Positions 8,651 through 16,473 of a stretch of 42,587 nucleotides of DNA are shown here, one piece after another. Both the position numbers and the translations under genes were made by a program. The notes below the pieces were generated by a model. The model made no database searches and had not been told where the DNA came from. It saw only the letters and a list, made by a program, of their open reading frames with translations. This DNA comes from Candidatus Zipacnadia bacterium (GTDB lineage Bacteria; Armatimonadota; Zipacnadia; JALGUG01): the NCBI GenBank assembly GCA_029820995.1, contig JALGUG010000004.1, positions 1 to 42,587 on the forward strand, read 5' to 3'. Positions within the stretch are counted from its first letter, which is position 1, and every line of letters starts with the position of its first letter.

Positions 8651-8679
8651 TTGCTCCGCGTTGAGGGCTGTGATATAAT
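8651..8679 (+). promoter_or_regulatory. Extended -10 promoter of queD-queE
   Basis: TGATATAAT (8671-8679) is a perfect TATAAT with the TGn extension. TTGCTC (8651-8656), 17 bases upstream, gives a weak -35. The transcript would start near 8686 and leave about 49 bases before the GTG start of queD. Confidence 0.65.
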
Positions 8680-8734
8680 TCGGAGGGTGGTGGGCCGGAC
8701 AAGCAGGCCACAAGGGCCGAGCGGGAGTAAGTTT

Positions 8735-9103
8735 GTGTATAGATTGACCGTTGAAAGCGAATTCTCTGCCGCTCATCACCTGCGAGACTATCCGGGCAAG
8801 TGCTCGCAACTCCACGGTCACAACTACCGCGTCGAGGTGACAGTCGAGGGCGAACAGCTCGACAAGAGCGGCATGTTGGCGGATTTCGGGGCGCTCAAGC
8901 AGGCATGCGCGGAGGTCGTTGACCGGCTCGATCACCGCTACTTGAACGAAGTGCCGCCCTTTGAGACGACAAATGCCACTTGTGAGAATATCTGTCGCCA
9001 CCTATATGATGAGCTGGCGGCCCGCCTCCAGTTGGAGGGCGTGCGCGTGGCCGAGGTGCGCGTTTGGGAATCACCGGGCTCCTCAGCGGCGTATCGTCCC
9101 TGA
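8735..9103 (+). CDS. queD: 6-carboxy-5,6,7,8-tetrahydropterin synthase QueD
   Basis: QueD converts 7,8-dihydroneopterin triphosphate to 6-carboxytetrahydropterin, the second step toward preQ0 and queuosine. The 122-residue protein shows the family's zinc ligands: a histidine in FSAAHHL and two in LHGHNY. The catalytic cysteine lies in YPGKCSQLHGH, and the C-terminal glutamate that binds the pterin is in VRVWESP. The start is GTG 8735, seven bases after GGGAG. Upstream in-frame codons to 8651 would run through the promoter. The queE start lies ten bases downstream, so the two form an operon. queC and queF are not in the window. Confidence 0.93.
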   Translation: MYRLTVESEFSAAHHLRDYPGKCSQLHGHNYRVEVTVEGEQLDKSGMLADFGALKQACAEVVDRLDHRYLNEVPPFETTNATCENICRHLYDELAARLQLEGVRVAEVRVWESPGSSAAYRP

Positions 9104-9113
9104 GTGAGAGGAG

Positions 9114-9896
9114 TTGACGGAACGAACGTTTGGGCATCAACAGGGCGAAGTGGCGTGGCTTTCCGAGGTCTTCTCCTCAGCGCAGGGAGAGGGCCTGTAC
9201 GTAGGCTGCCGCCAAGTGTTCGTCCGATTTGCGGGCTGCAACCTGAGATGCGCGTATTGCGACACCCCGGCCAGCCGAAAGCCTGAGCCGCGGTGGCGGG
9301 CACAAGAAACGATCCGCTCGCAGGATTTCCGGTTATATGAGAACCCGGCTTCAGCGGCGATCGTTGAGGAGGCGATTGCGCGGCTGGACGATCCGCCCGG
9401 CTGGCATCATGCGGTAGCGATCACGGGTGGCGAGCCGCTGCTGCAGGCGGACTTTCTCGAACATCTGCTGGACTGGACGAAGCAACGAGGCCTGAGGGGG
9501 CTGCTGGAGACAAACGGCACGCGGCCAGCCGAGCTGGCGCGCCTGGCGCCGCGTCTGGATATCGTATCGCTGGACGCGAAGTTGGATTCTGCCACCGGCG
9601 AGCAAGGAGATTGGGAGGCCTTTGTCGAATGTGCTCGTGCGGCTCGCGGAACGGACTTGTACGTTAAGGTCGTCGTAACGGCCGAGGCGTCGGATCAAGA
9701 CGTGGCGCAGGTGTGCGAGGCCCTGGACCGAGCCGGTGTTAATGTGCCGGTGGTGCTGCAGCCGGTGTCCCCGGTGCGGCAGGGGATTAGGGCGCCGTCG
9801 GGACCGAGGCTCCTGGCGCTGCAAGCGATCGGACTGCAGCGGGGGCGAGATGTGCGGATCATTCCCCAATGCCACAGGCTGTTGGACCTGTTGTAG
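9114..9896 (+). CDS. queE: 7-carboxy-7-deazaguanine synthase QueE (radical SAM)
   Basis: QueE is a radical-SAM enzyme that rearranges the QueD product to 7-carboxy-7-deazaguanine. The sequence has SEVFSSAQGEG at the N-terminus and the cluster-binding motif CNLRCAYC (CX3CX2C), which is characteristic of QueE. The SAM-binding ITGGEPLL and LLETNGT motifs follow. Length (260 residues) suits the longer QueE class. The start is uncertain: TTG 9114 follows GAGAGGAG with almost no spacing, whereas GTG 9150, twelve codons later, follows CAGGGCGAA and leaves a start closer to the conserved SEVF motif. The gene is coupled to queD. Confidence 0.92.
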   Translation: MTERTFGHQQGEVAWLSEVFSSAQGEGLYVGCRQVFVRFAGCNLRCAYCDTPASRKPEPRWRAQETIRSQDFRLYENPASAAIVEEAIARLDDPPGWHHAVAITGGEPLLQADFLEHLLDWTKQRGLRGLLETNGTRPAELARLAPRLDIVSLDAKLDSATGEQGDWEAFVECARAARGTDLYVKVVVTAEASDQDVAQVCEALDRAGVNVPVVLQPVSPVRQGIRAPSGPRLLALQAIGLQRGRDVRIIPQCHRLLDLL

Positions 9897-9992
9897 CGCC
9901 GCTTCAGCCTTTGGTTGTGCGGCCCGGCAGGAGTTAGACCGTTGTTTGGTGAATTAGCAGGACGCAGGTAAGCGACAAACGAGGTGAGCAGA

Positions 9993-10784
9993 ATGAAGCG
10001 GAAGGTCGGCGTGGCCCTCGTGCTACTAGTGGTGTGTGTTGTGGCCTACGCAGCTTTGGCCGTGGCGCAGGAGACCGAGAAGCCGCCTCTGATGGGCACG
10101 GTGTATTTTCAGGACGGAAGGTCCATCACAGGCAAGATCCACACGGCGGAGTTCGGCGTCGCAGAGTTTGACGGTATCGGGGAAAGCATTACCGATCGCG
10201 GTTCGATCAAGCTGGAGGTAGAGGGCAAGGAACGCCTGTTCCCGGCCGACGACATCAGCTCCATCGAGGCGCAGTGGAAGAATCTGGGCGACGAGAAGAA
10301 GAAGGACTGGCAGATCACCTCCATGACGATTACGACGAAGGACGGCCAGAAGGTGACCGGCAAGCCGACTTGGCTCCTTCATGCCAGCTACGTCAAGATT
10401 GAGAAGGAGAGCGGCGAGACCGAGCGGGTCGGGGCCTTTCCGCTGGGGCGCACCTTTGACCCCAAGAATCTGCTGGTAAAGGTGGTCCTGGGCAAGGAAG
10501 CCGCACCGCCGACGGCTCCGGGTACCCGCGCGACGCCGCCCACCACTGCACCGACAACAGCACCAACCACTACCCCGGCAACGGCGCCGGGTGCGACGGC
10601 GGCCACACCGCCCACCACAACCCCGGCAACGGCACCGACCCCGCCGATCCGTCCGCCCACAACGACGCCGGTGCGTCCGCCGGTGACCGTGGCGGCGGGG
10701 ACGCCGGTGACGGTGGCGATTACGCTGCAGTGTCCCAAGTGCGGGCAGTTTATCACCGTGGACATTCCCGCACAGGCGCGCTAG
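9993..10784 (+). CDS. Exported protein with Pro/Thr-rich linker and C-terminal CPKCG tail
   Basis: The 263-residue product has a signal anchor (VGVALVLLVVCVVAYAALAVAQ) and then about 140 residues of beta-rich sequence (MGTVYFQDGRSITGKI, ADDISSIEAQW, FPLGRTFDPKNL). A linker of about 70 residues made almost only of Pro, Thr and Ala follows, encoded by near-repeats such as CCCCGGCAACGGC at two places. The tail ends ITLQCPKCGQFITVDIP, half of a zinc-ribbon-like unit with a single CxxC. I do not recognise the family. ATG 9993 has GAGGTG six bases upstream; GTG 9984 overlaps that site. A separate transcription unit from tyrS is suggested by the hairpin that follows. Confidence 0.7.
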   Translation: MKRKVGVALVLLVVCVVAYAALAVAQETEKPPLMGTVYFQDGRSITGKIHTAEFGVAEFDGIGESITDRGSIKLEVEGKERLFPADDISSIEAQWKNLGDEKKKDWQITSMTITTKDGQKVTGKPTWLLHASYVKIEKESGETERVGAFPLGRTFDPKNLLVKVVLGKEAAPPTAPGTRATPPTTAPTTAPTTTPATAPGATAATPPTTTPATAPTPPIRPPTTTPVRPPVTVAAGTPVTVAITLQCPKCGQFITVDIPAQAR

Positions 10785-10851
10785 CACCGGCTGCCTCCGA
10801 CGGCCATAGATGCCCCTGCGCTGCTGCAAGGGCCGATCCTTGAGGCAGAGC

Positions 10852-10875
10852 GACGACGGGCTGCGGCCCGTCGTC
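10852..10875 (+). terminator. Perfect hairpin just before tyrS
   Basis: GACGACGGGC-TGCG-GCCCGTCGTC is a 10-bp perfect stem with a four-base loop, followed by TTCAC. It ends 26 bases before the tyrS start, so it either ends transcription of the preceding gene or acts within the tyrS leader. It lacks the features of a T-box. Confidence 0.6.
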
Positions 10876-10901
10876 TTCACGATTAGACGGGAGCGGACAA
10901 G

Positions 10902-12116
10902 ATGGCGTCACCCGAGGAGCAACTGGAGGCGCTGTGCCGAGGCGCGGAGCACGTGGTCTCCAAGGAGGAGTTGCTGCAGCGCCTCGAGTCGGGACGGCCC
11001 CTGAGGATCAAGTACGGAGCCGATCCGAGCGCGCCGGACCTGCACCTGGGCCACAGCGTTCCGATGCGCAAGCTGCGGCTGTTTCAGGAGTTCGGCCACG
11101 AGGTGACGTTTATCGTCGGCGACTTCACGGGTCGGATTGGGGACCCGAGCGGCAAGACGAAGACGCGCCCGATGCTCTCGGAAGAGGAAGTCCAACGCAA
11201 TGCGGCGACCTACGCCGAGCAGGCCTCGAAGATCCTGGACATGAGCCAGGCGAAGCTGGTGTACAATTCCAGCTTCTTTGAGCATTTGGGGGCGGGCGGC
11301 TTTCTGGAACTGGCGAGCACCTATACGGTGGCAGCGATGCTCAAGCGCGACGATTTCGCCCAGCGCCTGGCCCAAGAGGAGCCGATCTCGATCCGGGAGC
11401 TGCTGTATCCGCTGGTGCAGGCGTGGGACTCGGTCTCGATGAAGGCCGATGTGGAGATCGGCGGCTCGGACCAACTATTCAACTTCCTGGTGGCGCGGGA
11501 CGTCATGCGCGCCTATGGTCTGGAGCCGCAGGTAGTGCTGTGTTACCCGCTGCTGGTCGGCACCGACGGCACGGAGAAGATGAGCAAGTCGCTGGGCAAT
11601 TATGTGGGGATCACGGAGTCGCCGGGGAGTATGTTCGGCAAGCTGATGAGCATCGCGGACGAAATGATGCTCGAGTATTGGCGGCTGCTGCTGGACGCCG
11701 GGCCACAGGAGGTGGCGGCGCTGAAGGCGGACCTGGATTCGGGGGCGCGCCACCCGCGTGAGGTGAAAGATGAGCTGGCTCGGCGGATTGTCGCGCAATA
11801 TCATTCCGAGGCGGAGGCCCGCGCCGCCTCGGAGGAGTTCCGACGTGTGTACGGGGCGGGCGAGCTGCCCGCGGACCTGCCCACCTGTGTAATCCCGCGG
11901 TGCGAACTTGCGGGCGGCAAGATCTGGATGCCGAAGCTGCTGAAACTGTGCGACCTGGTCCAAGGGACCAGCGAAGGCAAGCGGCTGGTGCAACAGGGCG
12001 GCGTGAGCGTGGACGGCGAGAAGTGGACGGACCCCGAGGGCCAGGTCGAGGTGCGCGCCGGCATGGTGCTGCGTGTCGGACGGCGGCGGTTCGCGCGTGT
12101 GGAGGTGTCCGATTAG
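10902..12116 (+). CDS. tyrS: Tyrosyl-tRNA synthetase
   Basis: This class I synthetase charges tRNA-Tyr in the cytoplasm. The 404-residue protein has the HIGH-type motif (DLHLGHSVPMRK, near residue 45) and the KMSKS loop (TEKMSKSLGN near residue 230). The segment IGGSDQLFN binds substrate in this family, and a C-terminal S4 RNA-binding domain follows (GTSEGKRLVQQGGVSV). The DLHLGH form and about 400-residue length are typical of the TyrZ/TyrS cluster distinct from the E. coli type. The start is ATG 10902, after GGGAG at nine bases. The next gene begins 62 bases downstream on the same strand. Confidence 0.95.
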   Translation: MASPEEQLEALCRGAEHVVSKEELLQRLESGRPLRIKYGADPSAPDLHLGHSVPMRKLRLFQEFGHEVTFIVGDFTGRIGDPSGKTKTRPMLSEEEVQRNAATYAEQASKILDMSQAKLVYNSSFFEHLGAGGFLELASTYTVAAMLKRDDFAQRLAQEEPISIRELLYPLVQAWDSVSMKADVEIGGSDQLFNFLVARDVMRAYGLEPQVVLCYPLLVGTDGTEKMSKSLGNYVGITESPGSMFGKLMSIADEMMLEYWRLLLDAGPQEVAALKADLDSGARHPREVKDELARRIVAQYHSEAEARAASEEFRRVYGAGELPADLPTCVIPRCELAGGKIWMPKLLKLCDLVQGTSEGKRLVQQGGVSVDGEKWTDPEGQVEVRAGMVLRVGRRRFARVEVSD

Positions 12117-12178
12117 ATCGAACGCCGGCCTGTCGGGTCGCACGCGGTGTTGATCCGCGACCCGCGAGGGAGAGTGCG

Positions 12179-12823
12179 ATGCGCAACAGTGATGAACCGA
12201 GGTTAGCCGACCTTTCCTGCCGTGAGTACGTGGAGAAGTTGGCTTCCAAGGAGCCCGCGCCCGGCGGAGGAAGCGCGGCCGCACTGGTCGGGGCGCTGGC
12301 GACGGCGTTGGGCAGCATGGTGGCCAACTTCACTGTGGGGCGCGAGGATTTCGCGAAGTCGGAGAAGGAAGTGCAGAGCCATCTGGAACGCCTGGAGGAG
12401 ATCAGGGAGGAACTGCTTGAGCTGGTTAACGAGGACGCCGTCGCCTACCGGCGGGTGGCCAAGGCGTTCAAACTGCCCCGGAACACGGCGCACCAGAAGC
12501 AGCGGCGTGCGGAGCGTCTGGAGAAGGCCTTGCGGGGGGCCACCGCGGTGCCGATGGCCGTCGCCGAGCACGCACGCGAGGTCTTGCGCATTGGCGGGCG
12601 GCTGGCGCACATCGGCAATCCCCGCCTGATCACCGATGCGGCCATGGCGGCTTGCCTGGGGGAGATCGCACTTCTGTGCGCCCGGTTGAACGTGGAGATC
12701 AACCTGGTTTCGATCCAGGATGTGGACTTCGTGCAAGCCCAGAGAGCCCAGCTCAGGCGTTTGCTCCGCGGCGCGGAGGCGGCCCGCCGCAAGGTTTATG
12801 ACTTGGCGCTGCAGAAGCTCTAG
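12179..12823 (+). CDS. Cyclodeaminase/cyclohydrolase family protein (FchA/FTCD C-terminal-like)
   Basis: The 214-residue product matches the FTCD cyclodeaminase family. It has the glycine-rich opening PAPGGGSAAALVGALATALGS and the helical region with NEDAVAYRRVAKAFKLP, followed by HIGNPRLITDAAMAACLGE. Family members act on 5-formimino-tetrahydrofolate or, as stand-alone FchA, on methenyl-tetrahydrofolate in one-carbon metabolism. The absence of a neighbouring formiminotransferase favours the stand-alone type. The frame extends upstream into tyrS, but ATG 12179 follows GAGGGAGAGTGCG and is the natural start. The adjacent tyrS offers no functional clue. Confidence 0.85.
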   Translation: MRNSDEPRLADLSCREYVEKLASKEPAPGGGSAAALVGALATALGSMVANFTVGREDFAKSEKEVQSHLERLEEIREELLELVNEDAVAYRRVAKAFKLPRNTAHQKQRRAERLEKALRGATAVPMAVAEHAREVLRIGGRLAHIGNPRLITDAAMAACLGEIALLCARLNVEINLVSIQDVDFVQAQRAQLRRLLRGAEAARRKVYDLALQKL

Positions 12824-12880
12824 CCGGTTGTGGTGCGGGCCAAGGCGGCCGGCGCCAGTCGCACCTGTGACCCCGAGGAC

Positions 12881-12948
12881 CGCAACCAGCTTCATGACCT
12901 AAAGGACTAACGGCAATCGGCCCTACAGGGATTATGGGAGCACCGCTA
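12881..12948 (-). repeat. Intergenic inverted-repeat element, copy E
   Basis: Read on the minus strand this unit starts with the fliA stop codon (CTAG) and ends near 12881. It shares the family core CGATTG-CGTT-GTC and the arm TCATGAAGC. It contains CCCT-GT-AGGG as its inner hairpin. It is more divergent than copies A to C and fills much of the fchA-fliA gap. Confidence 0.5.
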
Positions 12949-13692
12949 GCCCAGGTGTATTGCCTCGTGCAGCTTGGCGCGCAGGCGGACGATGGCTTGC
13001 GTGTGTATCTGGCAGACTCGCGATTCGGTAACCCCCAGGACTTCGCCGATTTCACGCAGTGTCAGCTCTTCGTGATAGTACAGCGCAATAACCTGCCGAT
13101 CACGTTCGGGCAGTTGGTCAATGGACTCGGCGAGCAGTCGGCGTAGCTCCTTCTCCTGAGCGACGGAGGCGGGGTTGGCCTGCGTCTCGGGTGAGGCCAG
13201 CACGCCGTTGGCGGCCGGGACCTCCTCGGCCGTCAGCAACTCCTCCAGCGACAGCAGTGAGGCGGCGCTGACCGAGGACAGCAGCTCGTAGTAGTCGTCG
13301 AGATTCATCCCCATGGCCTCGGCGATCTCGGCATCGTCGGGCGGGCGACCCAGCCGCCCTTCAAGCTCCGAGATGACGCGCTCCAGACGACGGTACTTCT
13401 CCCGTACGCTGCGCGGCGCCCAGTCCTCGCCCCGGAGCGACTCCATGATCGAACCGCGGATCACCTGCGTGGCGTAGGTCTCGAACTTCACGCCGCGTTC
13501 GGCGTCGAAGCGGTCCACAGCATTGATCAAGCCCACCAGTCCGCAACTAATCAGGTCCTCCCGGTCTACGGTGCCCGGCAGGCTGACCATGATGCGCCCC
13601 ACAACGTAGTGCACGAGAGGCACATTCTCGATGATCATTCTCTCGCGCTCGGCAGGACTGAAGCCGGAATTGCTGGGGTTCGGGTAGCTCAT
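12946..13692 (-). CDS. fliA: Flagellar sigma factor FliA (sigma-28)
   Basis: FliA directs RNA polymerase to late flagellar promoters. The 248-residue protein has region 2 (DREDLISCGLVGLINAVDRFD, then VKFETYATQVIRGSIMESLR), region 3 (RRLERVISELEGRLGRPP) and the C-terminal helix-turn-helix of region 4 (LTLREIGEVLGVTESRVCQIH). Together these are diagnostic of the FliA/WhiG group; an ECF factor would lack region 3. ATG 13692 shares one base with the flhA stop (TGATG), so it is the last gene of the flagellar operon. Its partner FlgM is encoded at 25605, and a matching promoter is found upstream of flgM. Confidence 0.93.
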   Translation of the reverse strand: MSYPNPSNSGFSPAERERMIIENVPLVHYVVGRIMVSLPGTVDREDLISCGLVGLINAVDRFDAERGVKFETYATQVIRGSIMESLRGEDWAPRSVREKYRRLERVISELEGRLGRPPDDAEIAEAMGMNLDDYYELLSSVSAASLLSLEELLTAEEVPAANGVLASPETQANPASVAQEKELRRLLAESIDQLPERDRQVIALYYHEELTLREIGEVLGVTESRVCQIHTQAIVRLRAKLHEAIHLG

Positions 13693-15716
13693 CAGCTCTC
13701 CATTCGCTCAGAAGTTTCCGCGGGAGCCGGCGGGCCGTCAATCCGGCGGACCTCCACGACTTGTGCGTCCGGTAGCAGGTCTCGGCTGCTCAGTACCAGG
13801 GCCGTCGGCTCCCGGCCGGCGAGGAGCCGGCGAACGATCGTGCGGACCTCGGGATCAGTCAGCACGACGGGGTGGCGGTCCGGACGGGCTTGCTCGCGCA
13901 GGGCGGCGGCGAGGTCTTGAGCAACGGTCTGCGCCCCGGCTAGGTCCAGCGCGGGTACCGTGGGGCTGGTTTCGTCGGCGTGATCGCGCAGCAGTTCCTC
14001 CAGGCGTGGCGTAAGTGTGATGGCGTAGATGCGGCCGTCCGGGCTTTGGGCCCGTTCGGTAATGGCGGAGGCGAATCGAGGTCGGACGAGCTCGGCCAGC
14101 GCATCGGTGTCCTGGGTGTACCGCCACTCGTCCGCCAGTCCCTCCAGGAGCAAGGCGGGGTTGCGCAGGGGCACCTGCTCGGCCAGGAGCCGCTGGGCGA
14201 CGGCCCGGACGGTGCCCAGGTCTATGCCGGCCTGTTCGATCTCGCGCACCAGGGCGGGCTGGGAGCTACGCAGACGCTCCAGCATCTCGCTGATCTCCTG
14301 CCGTCCGAGGAAGCGGTCGGCAGCGGTAGCGTAGCAATGCTCCAGGTGCGCGAGGAGTACGTCGAAGGGCGCCAGCACCCGGCGACCCTCTGCGGCCAGT
14401 TGACGGCCCTGCTCGCTGCTCACCCAGACGGAGCCACGCAGAAAGCTGGGGCCGGGCGCTCCGTCGGGCAGCTCCGCGCCGGCCTCGCGCGGGACAGCCA
14501 GCACTTTGGACGGCATCAGGCGTCCATCGGCCAGACGCTCGCCGCGGAAGGTCAGCGCGTAGGCCGAGACGCGGAGCGCCTCGTCGTCGCGCACTCGCAG
14601 CGGCGGCAGCGAGAGACCCAGGCCCGCGCTGAGGCGCTCGCGCAGACGCCGGGAGCGTTCCAGCAGGCCACCATCCTCGGTCAATAAAGGCAGCAGGCTG
14701 TAGCCCAGCGACAGTTCGAGGTGATCCACGGGTTGCGTCGGCGGCGCAGCAGTGCCCTGGGCCGCGCGTGTGAGCCCGGCCTGCCCCTGACGCCACAGCA
14801 TCAATGCCAGGGCGCCTACCACTGCTGCGGTCACGATCAACGGCGCTTTCGGGGCTCCCGGCACCACGGCCAAGAGCGCTGCGGCGAGAGCCGCAAAGGC
14901 GAGGGCGCGAGGTTGGACGACGATCTGCCCGAGCAGGTCGCCTGCGTAGTCGCTTTCGGTGGTCGTGCGCGAGAGCGCGAGGGCCGCGGCGGCCGAGGTA
15001 ATCAACGCCGGCAGCAAGGTGGCAAAGCCCATGCCGAGCGAGAGCTCGGCCGTGCGTCCCCAGGAGAGCTGCGGGCCCATCAGCCCCGCGCCGAAGAAGG
15101 TGGCGACCACGATGATGACCGTGGCGATTCCATCGCCCCGCACGAAGCGGGCAGCGCCGTCCATGGCGCCGTAGAAATCAATCTCCTGTTCGAGGCGCTC
15201 GCGTTCCTGAGCCGCGGCACGGCTCTCCAGGGCGCCGAGAGCCGATTGTCGGCCGGGCAAGGCGTCGAGCGTGAACCGCGCGGCGACCTCCGCCATGCGT
15301 TGAGCGCCGCCGCTAACGACCACGATCTGGGCCAGGGCGAAGATCGCCAACACCAAGGCGCCGACGAGGGCGTTGGCATGCCCTAAGAGGCGCCCAAAGC
15401 CGTTGACCATCGCACCCGCGTACCCGACCGACACGATCAACCGGCTGGCGGCGAGGCACAGGGCCAGACGCGCCAGGACGGACAGCAACAGGGCCGAGGG
15501 CAGCGCAGTGAAGGCCGGCACCCGTGCTGTGTAGGCCACGGCCAGCATGAGCGCCACGGAACCGACCAGGCTCAGGGCGAGCAGGATATCCAGGAGCGGC
15601 GAGGGCAGGGGCACCGCCAGCAGGAGCACCAGAAGCACCAGGCCCAAACCGAGTGCCAGGGCGCTATGACGCAACGGCGCCACCGCAGTTCCGCCCGTCC
15701 GAGTGTCGGGACTCAA
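13692..15716 (-). CDS. flhA: Flagellar export gate protein FlhA
   Basis: FlhA is the large inner-membrane ring protein that selects and energises export. The 674-residue product has about eight N-terminal membrane segments, the FHIPEP-family region DFYGAMDGAARFVRGDGIA, and a cytoplasmic domain from about residue 300 ending in AETSERMES. I chose TTG 15716 because AAGGAG lies seven bases upstream and the codon overlaps the flhB stop (TTGA). The frame stays open to 15803, but that part lies inside flhB and is low-complexity. It is followed directly by fliA. Length is slightly under the usual 690 residues. Confidence 0.93.
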   Translation of the reverse strand: MSPDTRTGGTAVAPLRHSALALGLGLVLLVLLLAVPLPSPLLDILLALSLVGSVALMLAVAYTARVPAFTALPSALLLSVLARLALCLAASRLIVSVGYAGAMVNGFGRLLGHANALVGALVLAIFALAQIVVVSGGAQRMAEVAARFTLDALPGRQSALGALESRAAAQERERLEQEIDFYGAMDGAARFVRGDGIATVIIVVATFFGAGLMGPQLSWGRTAELSLGMGFATLLPALITSAAAALALSRTTTESDYAGDLLGQIVVQPRALAFAALAAALLAVVPGAPKAPLIVTAAVVGALALMLWRQGQAGLTRAAQGTAAPPTQPVDHLELSLGYSLLPLLTEDGGLLERSRRLRERLSAGLGLSLPPLRVRDDEALRVSAYALTFRGERLADGRLMPSKVLAVPREAGAELPDGAPGPSFLRGSVWVSSEQGRQLAAEGRRVLAPFDVLLAHLEHCYATAADRFLGRQEISEMLERLRSSQPALVREIEQAGIDLGTVRAVAQRLLAEQVPLRNPALLLEGLADEWRYTQDTDALAELVRPRFASAITERAQSPDGRIYAITLTPRLEELLRDHADETSPTVPALDLAGAQTVAQDLAAALREQARPDRHPVVLTDPEVRTIVRRLLAGREPTALVLSSRDLLPDAQVVEVRRIDGPPAPAETSERMES

Positions 15717-16435
15717 GGCTGAGCTCCTTTGTGGGCGCTCCGGACGCGCGCCGTCCCCTCCTGCTCGCGCAGCTCGCGCCGCAGTTCTTCCCAGGTCATC
15801 CACAGGCCGCGCTCATGTAGCCAGCGTTGACACAGCAAGTCGAGTGCGGCAATGAGGGTCGCTCCGATCAGAACACCGAGACAGGCCTGCCCAAGGAGCC
15901 TGCCGAAGCCGGTCAGGATCCCGGTCGCGGACCGCGGACCTGCCAGTGCCGCAAGCAACGGGCTCGCGCTCCGCCAGCAGACCAGGGCGGCCACTGCCAG
16001 CAGGCCCAGGCCGCGAACACCCACGCCCCAGGGCCCGCCGTCGCTCCAGCCGGCCCACAGTTGCGACCATTGCAAGACGGACCGTCGCGCCCGGCCTACC
16101 CACGCGCCCGTCTGAACCAGGTGAGCGAGGACAGAGCCCGCCGCGCCGGCCAGAGCCACCAGCAATACCAGCCCGGCGACGCCCCACCAGGCGCCGGTCA
16201 AGTAATCGGCGGCTGCGGCGGGGTCCCCCGGCGGCCGTGCAACCAGCGTTGCGGCGCGCTGCAAGCCTCGTCCGAGCTCTGCCACCAACACGGGCCCCAC
16301 GAGAGCCAGGGCCAGCAGGCCGGTGGCCAGCCCCGCCACCCGCGAGGCCGCACCCGAGATGGGCAGCAGGCCCTCGCGGCGGGCGCGGGCGCGCCGGTGA
16401 GCGGTCGGAGGGTATCTGGTGGTAAGATCAAACAT
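15713..16435 (-). CDS. flhB: Truncated FlhB-like export gate protein (membrane domain only)
   Basis: The 240-residue product has the FlhB opening (PPTAHRRARARREGLLPISG, corresponding to the PTPKRxxxAREEGQVPRS motif) and about four membrane segments, then MTWEELRRELREQEG, the start of the linker that precedes the cytoplasmic domain. It ends 13 residues later. The usual domain with the self-cleaving NPTH sequence, about 100-120 residues that switch export specificity, is absent. No frameshifted remainder exists because flhA starts over the stop codon with a strong ribosome-binding site. The position between fliR and flhA is the normal one. A separate FlhB C-terminal protein could exist elsewhere. 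Confidence 0.85.
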   Translation of the reverse strand: MFDLTTRYPPTAHRRARARREGLLPISGAASRVAGLATGLLALALVGPVLVAELGRGLQRAATLVARPPGDPAAAADYLTGAWWGVAGLVLLVALAGAAGSVLAHLVQTGAWVGRARRSVLQWSQLWAGWSDGGPWGVGVRGLGLLAVAALVCWRSASPLLAALAGPRSATGILTGFGRLLGQACLGVLIGATLIAALDLLCQRWLHERGLWMTWEELRRELREQEGTARVRSAHKGAQP

Positions 16436-16473
16436 GAGCGCGGCCTGTCGTTCTCATCAGGTGTTGCTCCGCA

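Noticed and set aside
8541-8711. Upstream extension of the first LTPRQ gene by 57 codons
   Set aside because: The extension is arginine-rich, overlaps the divergent queD promoter and leaves the signal peptide internal.
10517-10690. Repetitive DNA that might be taken for a tandem-repeat or CRISPR-like array
   Set aside because: The repeats are irregular, codon-periodic and encode the Pro/Thr/Ala linker of an exported protein; there are no spacers.
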